Position numbers and translations under genes: made by a program. A stretch of 64,000 bases of DNA from Bacteroidales bacterium (GTDB lineage: Bacteria; Bacteroidota; Bacteroidia; Bacteroidales; UBA932), in NCBI GenBank assembly GCA_024401745.1, contig JAKSKK010000005.1, positions 1-64,000 on the forward strand. The letters run 5' to 3'. A model generated the notes under the pieces. That model ran no database searches and was not told the DNA's origin. It worked only from the letters and a program-made list of their open reading frames with translations. Positions within the stretch are counted from its first letter, which is position 1; every line of letters begins with the position of its first letter. Of the stretch, positions 59,628 through 64,000 are shown piece after piece.

Positions 59628-61604
59628 ATGAACAGAAGAAACAAAAGACAGCCAAAAGTCCATCCACAGTTCACAGGAACTGTGCAGATGACGCGTGAAG
59701 GATTCATTTTCGTAACGGTGGAAGGTCAGGACGAGGATATCTTCGTCAAGGCCAGCAAGACCCGCCAGGCCCTGAACGGCGACACGGTCCGCGTGGCCGT
59801 CACCCGCGAGGTCGGAAAGGGGCACCGCCGCGAAGGTGAAGTCATCGAGATAGTTCAACGTTCCACGAGGCCTTTCGTGGGCATACTGCACTTCGTCGGC
59901 GCCCAGGCTTGGGTGCTGATGCAGAGCAAGTTCATGCCTTACGACATAGTCATCGACCAGCAGCAGGCCATCGACATGGGCGGCAAGCCCGGCATGAAGG
60001 TGTCTGCCGTGATCGACGGCTGGAACCGCAAGGAGCCCTGCCCCACAGGCCACCTCATCGACATTCTGGGCGAGCCCGGAGCCAACGAGACCGAGATGCA
60101 CGCCATCCTGGCCGAGTTCGGCCTTCCCTACAGGTTCGAGCCCGAGGTCGAGAACGCAGCCGACTCAATCTCAGAGGAGATCACCAAGGAGGACCTCAAG
60201 GGACGCAAGGACTTCCGCGACGTCCTCACCTTCACCATCGACCCTGCCGACGCCAAGGACTTTGACGACGCACTTTCATTCAAGCAGCTCCAGAACGGCA
60301 ACTACGAGGTGGGCGTGCACATCGCCGACGTGTCATGGTATGTGAAGCCCGGCAGCCCCGTCGACAAGGAGGCCCAGGCCCGCGGCACATCAGTATATCT
60401 CGTCGACCGCACCGTGCCCATGCTCCCCGAGAAGCTCTGCAACAAGCTCTGCTCCCTGAGGCAGGACGAGGACAAGCTCACCTTCTCGGCAGTGTTCGAG
60501 ATGACGCCCAAGGGCGACATCAAGAGCCGCTGGATAGGCAGGACAATCATTTGTTCCAACGCCAGAATGGCATACGAACAGGCTCAGGAAGTGATAGATT
60601 CGCAGGAGGCAAAGAATGATCTGCAGGATGCCATCCTGAAGCTGGATGCCCTGGCAAGGATACTCAAGGCAAAGCGTGAGAAGGCCGGAGCCATAAGCTT
60701 CGAGAGGCCCGAGATGAAGGTCGAGTGCGACGAGAACGGCAAGCCGCTGCGCGTATATCAGAGAATAAGCAAGGAGGCCAACTTCCTCATCGAGGAGTTC
60801 ATGCTCCTGGCCAACCGCACCGTGGCTGAGTTCATAGCCACCGGCGGCCAGATGAGCGGAGTGCCCCAGAAGAACGCCAAGACCTTCGTATACCGTGTCC
60901 ACGGCGAGCCCAACGACCTCAAGCTCCAGGGCCTGAAGGTCTTCGCAAAGGGCTTCGGATACAAGATGGACGCCGCAAAGCTCAACGCCAAGGGCGCCAC
61001 GGGAGAGATTGCCCACCTGCTTGACCAGGCAAAGGGCAAGCCCGAGTTCGCGGCATTCGAGAACCTGGCCCTGCGCGCCATGGCCAAGGCCATCTACAGC
61101 ACCGACAACATAGGCCACTACGGCCTCGCCTTCAAGTTCTACACGCATTTCACCTCACCCATACGCCGCTACCCCGACCTCATGGTCCACAGGCTCCTGG
61201 CGATGTACCTCGACGGTGCGCCCACCCAGAAGCAGGACAAGTACGAGCAGGAGTGCAAGCACGCATCCGAGCGTGAGCTTGTGGCTGCCGACGCAGAGCG
61301 CTCAAGCACCAAGTACAAGCTCATCGAGTTCATGAAGGACAAGATAGGCCAGGAATTCGACGGCGCCATCTCCGGCATAACCGAGTGGAGCATGTACGTC
61401 GAGATAGACGAGACCCACATCGAGGGCATGGTGCCCCTGAGGGAGATAAGGTCAGACTTCTTCGACTTCGAGGAAGAGCGCTACCGTCTGGTGGGCAAGC
61501 GCACGCACAAGGTCTACCGCCTTGGCGACAGGGTGCGCATCAAGGTAAAGGAGGCCAACCTCGACCAGCGCCTCCTCGATTACGAACTGATAGAACAAGA
61601 ATAA
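59628..61604 (+). CDS. rnr: Ribonuclease R
   Basis: RNase R degrades structured RNA from the 3' end. The 658-residue protein has N-terminal cold-shock domains (about 10-160), a RNB catalytic domain with DPADAKDFDDALS (about 209-221, metal-binding Asp residues), the GALSFE-like GAISFERPEMKVECDENG, and GHYGLAFKFYTHFTSPIRRYPDLMVHR (two blocks). A C-terminal S1 domain follows (GAISGITEWSMYVEI). I chose the ATG at 59628 (MNRRNKRQ); an ATG two codons upstream is possible. It is followed by manA after 6 bases. Confidence 0.95.
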   Translation: MNRRNKRQPKVHPQFTGTVQMTREGFIFVTVEGQDEDIFVKASKTRQALNGDTVRVAVTREVGKGHRREGEVIEIVQRSTRPFVGILHFVGAQAWVLMQSKFMPYDIVIDQQQAIDMGGKPGMKVSAVIDGWNRKEPCPTGHLIDILGEPGANETEMHAILAEFGLPYRFEPEVENAADSISEEITKEDLKGRKDFRDVLTFTIDPADAKDFDDALSFKQLQNGNYEVGVHIADVSWYVKPGSPVDKEAQARGTSVYLVDRTVPMLPEKLCNKLCSLRQDEDKLTFSAVFEMTPKGDIKSRWIGRTIICSNARMAYEQAQEVIDSQEAKNDLQDAILKLDALARILKAKREKAGAISFERPEMKVECDENGKPLRVYQRISKEANFLIEEFMLLANRTVAEFIATGGQMSGVPQKNAKTFVYRVHGEPNDLKLQGLKVFAKGFGYKMDAAKLNAKGATGEIAHLLDQAKGKPEFAAFENLALRAMAKAIYSTDNIGHYGLAFKFYTHFTSPIRRYPDLMVHRLLAMYLDGAPTQKQDKYEQECKHASERELVAADAERSSTKYKLIEFMKDKIGQEFDGAISGITEWSMYVEIDETHIEGMVPLREIRSDFFDFEEERYRLVGKRTHKVYRLGDRVRIKVKEANLDQRLLDYELIEQE

Positions 61605-61610
61605 ACCGAA

Positions 61611-62447
61611 ATGTACAAATTCAACCCTATTCTCAAGACGATGGTATGGGGAACCGAGAGCTGGGTGCTCTCAGGCGTTCCCGGAAACGAGTCCATCGTA
61701 GCCGAAGGCCCCGAGGCCGGCAAGAAGATCACCGACATCTGGCCGGGACAGTTCCCCCTCCTCATAAAGTTCATCGACGCTCACAAGGACCTCAGCATCC
61801 AGGTGCATCCCAATGACGAGCTTGCGGCCGTGCGCCACAACTGCAAGGGCAAGACCGAGATGTGGTACGTGATCGGCGCTTCCGAGGGCGCGCATCTTCT
61901 GAGCGGCCTCAAGGAGCAGATCGATCCCGAGAAGTACGTCCAGCTCGTGGAGTCAGACCAGATAGTCTCCGTACTCGCCGACTACGAAGTGAAGCCCGGC
62001 GACGTGTTCTTCCTGCCCGCAGGACGCATCCACGCCATCGGAGGAGGCTGCTACATCGCTGAGATACAGCAGACTTCCGACATCACCTACCGCATCTACG
62101 ACTACGGCCGCATGGGTCTTGACGGCAAGCCCCGCCAGCTGCACACCCAGGAGGCAAAGGACGCCATCGACTACACGGTATACGAGGACTACCGCACACA
62201 CTATGTGGCAAAGCCCAACACCAACGTCGAGGTGGTGAAGTGCCCCTTCTTCACAACGTCGGTGCTCGAGCTCGACAAGCCCTTCAGCCAGAAGGTAGAG
62301 TCCGAGTTCCTCATCGTGATGTGTCTCGAAGGCAGCTGCAGGATAGGCGGCACCACCCTCGAGGCAGGCCAGGCAGGCCTTCTGATGAAGGAAGACTTCG
62401 AAGTGGAGCCCTGCGGAAAGGTCAAGCTCATGACAACTCATTGCTAA
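61611..62447 (+). CDS. manA: Mannose-6-phosphate isomerase, class I
   Basis: ManA interconverts mannose-6-phosphate and fructose-6-phosphate, feeding GDP-mannose/fucose synthesis or mannose use. The 278-residue cupin enzyme has the zinc motif QVHPND (64-69), the GKTEMWYV segment, and the conserved GRIHAIGGGCYIAEIQQTSD with the catalytic His. The size is that of the short bacterial type. It lies 6 bases after rnr and 24 bases before gpmI. Confidence 0.95.
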   Translation: MYKFNPILKTMVWGTESWVLSGVPGNESIVAEGPEAGKKITDIWPGQFPLLIKFIDAHKDLSIQVHPNDELAAVRHNCKGKTEMWYVIGASEGAHLLSGLKEQIDPEKYVQLVESDQIVSVLADYEVKPGDVFFLPAGRIHAIGGGCYIAEIQQTSDITYRIYDYGRMGLDGKPRQLHTQEAKDAIDYTVYEDYRTHYVAKPNTNVEVVKCPFFTTSVLELDKPFSQKVESEFLIVMCLEGSCRIGGTTLEAGQAGLLMKEDFEVEPCGKVKLMTTHC

Positions 62448-62471
62448 CAGATAAAAAACAGATAGATAAAG

Positions 62472-63992
62472 ATGGAAAGAAAAGTACTGCTTATGATCCT
62501 GGACGGCTGGGGAGAAGGCCGCCAGGACAATTCGAACGTGATCTACACCCAGGGAGCTCCCTTCATCGAGAGCCTCCGCGCAAAATATCCTTACAGTCAC
62601 CTCCAGGCCTGCGGTGAATACGTAGGTCTTCCTGACGGCCAGATGGGCAACTCCGAGGTAGGTCACATGAACCTCGGCGCAGGCCGCGTGGTATACCAGG
62701 ATCTCGTGAAGATCAACATGGCATGCCGTGACCACAAGCTCATGCAGAACAAGGAGATCGCAGCAGCATACGAGTACGTGAAGAACAGCGGCAGGAAGCT
62801 CCACTTCTTCGGCCTCTGCTCACACGGCGGCGTGCACTCATCACTGAACCATCTCTATGAGTTCCTCGCAGAGGCAAAGAAGATGGGTCTCGAGGACGTT
62901 TACGTCCACTGCTTCATGGACGGCCGCGACACCGATCCCCGCAGCGGCTACGGCTTCGTGGAGGAGCTCGAGCAGAAGATGAAGGAGACCACCGGAAAGG
63001 TCGCCACCGTCTGCGGACGCTTCTATGCAATGGACCGCGACAAGCGTTGGAACCGCATCAAGGAGGCATACGACATGCTCGTCGACGGCAAGGGTGCACA
63101 GTTCGAGTCAGCACTCGAGGCCATCAAGGCAAGCTACGCCGAGGACGTCACCGACGAGTTCATCAAGCCCGTGGTGATCACCGAGAACGGCCAGCCCGTG
63201 GCAAAGGTAGAGGAAGGCGACGCCATCATCTTCTTCAACTTCCGCAACGACCGCGCCCGCGAGCTCACCAACGTGCTCACACAGAACGAGATGCCCGAGG
63301 AGGGAATGCACACCATGCCTCTCTACTACTGCTGCCTCACTCCCTACGACGCAAGCTTCAAGGGCCTGCACATCCTCTTCGACAAGGAGGAAGTCACCGA
63401 CACCCTCGGCGAGACCGTCAGCAAGGCAGGCAAGTGCCAGCTCAGGATAGCCGAGACCGAGAAGTACGCCCACGTGACCTTCTTCTTCAACGGCGGCGGC
63501 GAGCAGCCCTTCGAGAACGAGGACCGCATCCTCGTGAACTCTCCCAAGGTTCCCACATACGACCTGCAGCCCGAGATGAGCGCCCTCGAGGTCACCGCAA
63601 AGCTCCTTGAGGCAATACGTTCCGAGAAGGAGGACATGATCATCCTCAACTACGCCAACGGCGACATGATCGGCCACACCGGCGTCTACTCAGCAATACG
63701 CAACGCAGTCGCAACAGTTGACGGATGCGTGGAGTCAGTGGTCACCGCAGCCATCGAGCACGGATACGTAGTCCTCATCACAGCCGATCACGGCAACGCC
63801 GACTTCGCAGTCAACGAGGACGGCACCCCCAACACGGCTCACTCCCTCAACCCTGTTCAGTTCATCGTGGTGAACGCAGGCGACGAGGTCAAGACAGTCA
63901 AGGACGGTGCACTCTGCAACGTCGCTCCCACCATCCTCAAGCTCATGGGAATCCCCCAGCCTGAGGCAATGACCGCAGAACCGCTTATCTAA
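62472..63992 (+). CDS. gpmI: 2,3-bisphosphoglycerate-independent phosphoglycerate mutase
   Basis: GpmI interconverts 3- and 2-phosphoglycerate in glycolysis using Mn2+. The 506-residue protein begins [16 protein letters not shown] with D11, and the phosphorylated Ser is S61 in [16 protein letters not shown] phosphatase-like insertion and the second metal cluster ITADHGNAD are present. The length and motifs are typical. It lies 24 bases after manA; no promoter box is visible in that gap, so it probably belongs to the rnr-manA-gpmI transcript. The CDS ends 8 bases before the end of the window. Confidence 0.97.
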   Translation: MERKVLLMILDGWGEGRQDNSNVIYTQGAPFIESLRAKYPYSHLQACGEYVGLPDGQMGNSEVGHMNLGAGRVVYQDLVKINMACRDHKLMQNKEIAAAYEYVKNSGRKLHFFGLCSHGGVHSSLNHLYEFLAEAKKMGLEDVYVHCFMDGRDTDPRSGYGFVEELEQKMKETTGKVATVCGRFYAMDRDKRWNRIKEAYDMLVDGKGAQFESALEAIKASYAEDVTDEFIKPVVITENGQPVAKVEEGDAIIFFNFRNDRARELTNVLTQNEMPEEGMHTMPLYYCCLTPYDASFKGLHILFDKEEVTDTLGETVSKAGKCQLRIAETEKYAHVTFFFNGGGEQPFENEDRILVNSPKVPTYDLQPEMSALEVTAKLLEAIRSEKEDMIILNYANGDMIGHTGVYSAIRNAVATVDGCVESVVTAAIEHGYVVLITADHGNADFAVNEDGTPNTAHSLNPVQFIVVNAGDEVKTVKDGALCNVAPTILKLMGIPQPEAMTAEPLI

Positions 63993-64000
63993 TTATAGAT

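Overview
The window looks like a core-genome segment of a GC-rich member of the Bacteroidota, most likely order Bacteroidales. The evidence is promoter style (repeated TAnnTTTG -7 boxes with TTTG-type -33 elements), no visible Shine-Dalgarno sequences, and gene content: the ileS-dksA-lspA set, a DUF4783 protein, a deoxynucleoside kinase pair, a serC-serA-DUF1015 set, a GH57/debranching-enzyme glycogen cluster and a NtrY-like kinase. No rRNA, CRISPR array, phage, integrase or insertion sequence was seen. Almost all of the window is coding and no gap exceeds 300 bases.

Layout. 1-2.2 kb: tRNA-Ser, two tandem outer-membrane barrel genes, then lspA. 2.2-7.2 kb (minus): lspA, dksA-like, ileS and, separately, tsaB with cvpA. 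7.3-9.6 kb (plus): a small membrane protein, greA with a hairpin in its leader, a HIT hydrolase and a thioredoxin-fold lipoprotein without its CxxC. 9.6-20.8 kb (minus): one long gene string, xseA-xseB-glgB-debranching enzyme-glycogen synthase-like GT-GH57-glgP-ribF, which joins glycogen synthesis and breakdown with ExoVII and flavin genes. 20.8-24 kb (plus): engB, prs, a small Cys-rich membrane protein and der. 24-30 kb (minus): heparinase II/III-like protein, a NtrY-like kinase and rlmH. 30-32.6 kb: a DUF4783 gene (plus), then efp, ispH and cmk (minus). 32.6-36.6 kb: a NtrC-like regulator lacking a DNA-binding domain (plus) faces lptB-dnaX. 36.6-45.5 kb: a secreted unknown and an O-methyltransferase (plus) face metG, dnaG, recQ and a DUF1015 gene. 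45.5-55 kb (minus): a TnpR-like protein, serA, serC, a YigZ protein, an FKBP lipoprotein, a ROK glucokinase, a sugar MFS transporter, an acyl-CoA ligase and two deoxynucleoside kinases. 55-64 kb: an MBL hydrolase (plus); U32 peptidase, rdgB, rsgA and a prenyl synthase (minus); rnr, manA and gpmI (plus).

The most unusual signal is a structured repeat of about 75 bases. One copy lies between der and the heparinase-like gene. Two more sit inside dnaX, in frame, and add a translated PGGVTGAEP motif twice to the linker of the tau subunit. Its hairpin arms differ between copies but still pair, around a nearly invariant GC-rich core. The arrangement resembles the in-frame palindromic elements known from Rickettsia. 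Other points of interest are an IleRS with a swapped HIGH motif (GIHH), a terminator-like hairpin between the greA promoter and start codon, many apparently leaderless genes, and a DUF1015 protein with a DGHHR motif beside serA and serC.
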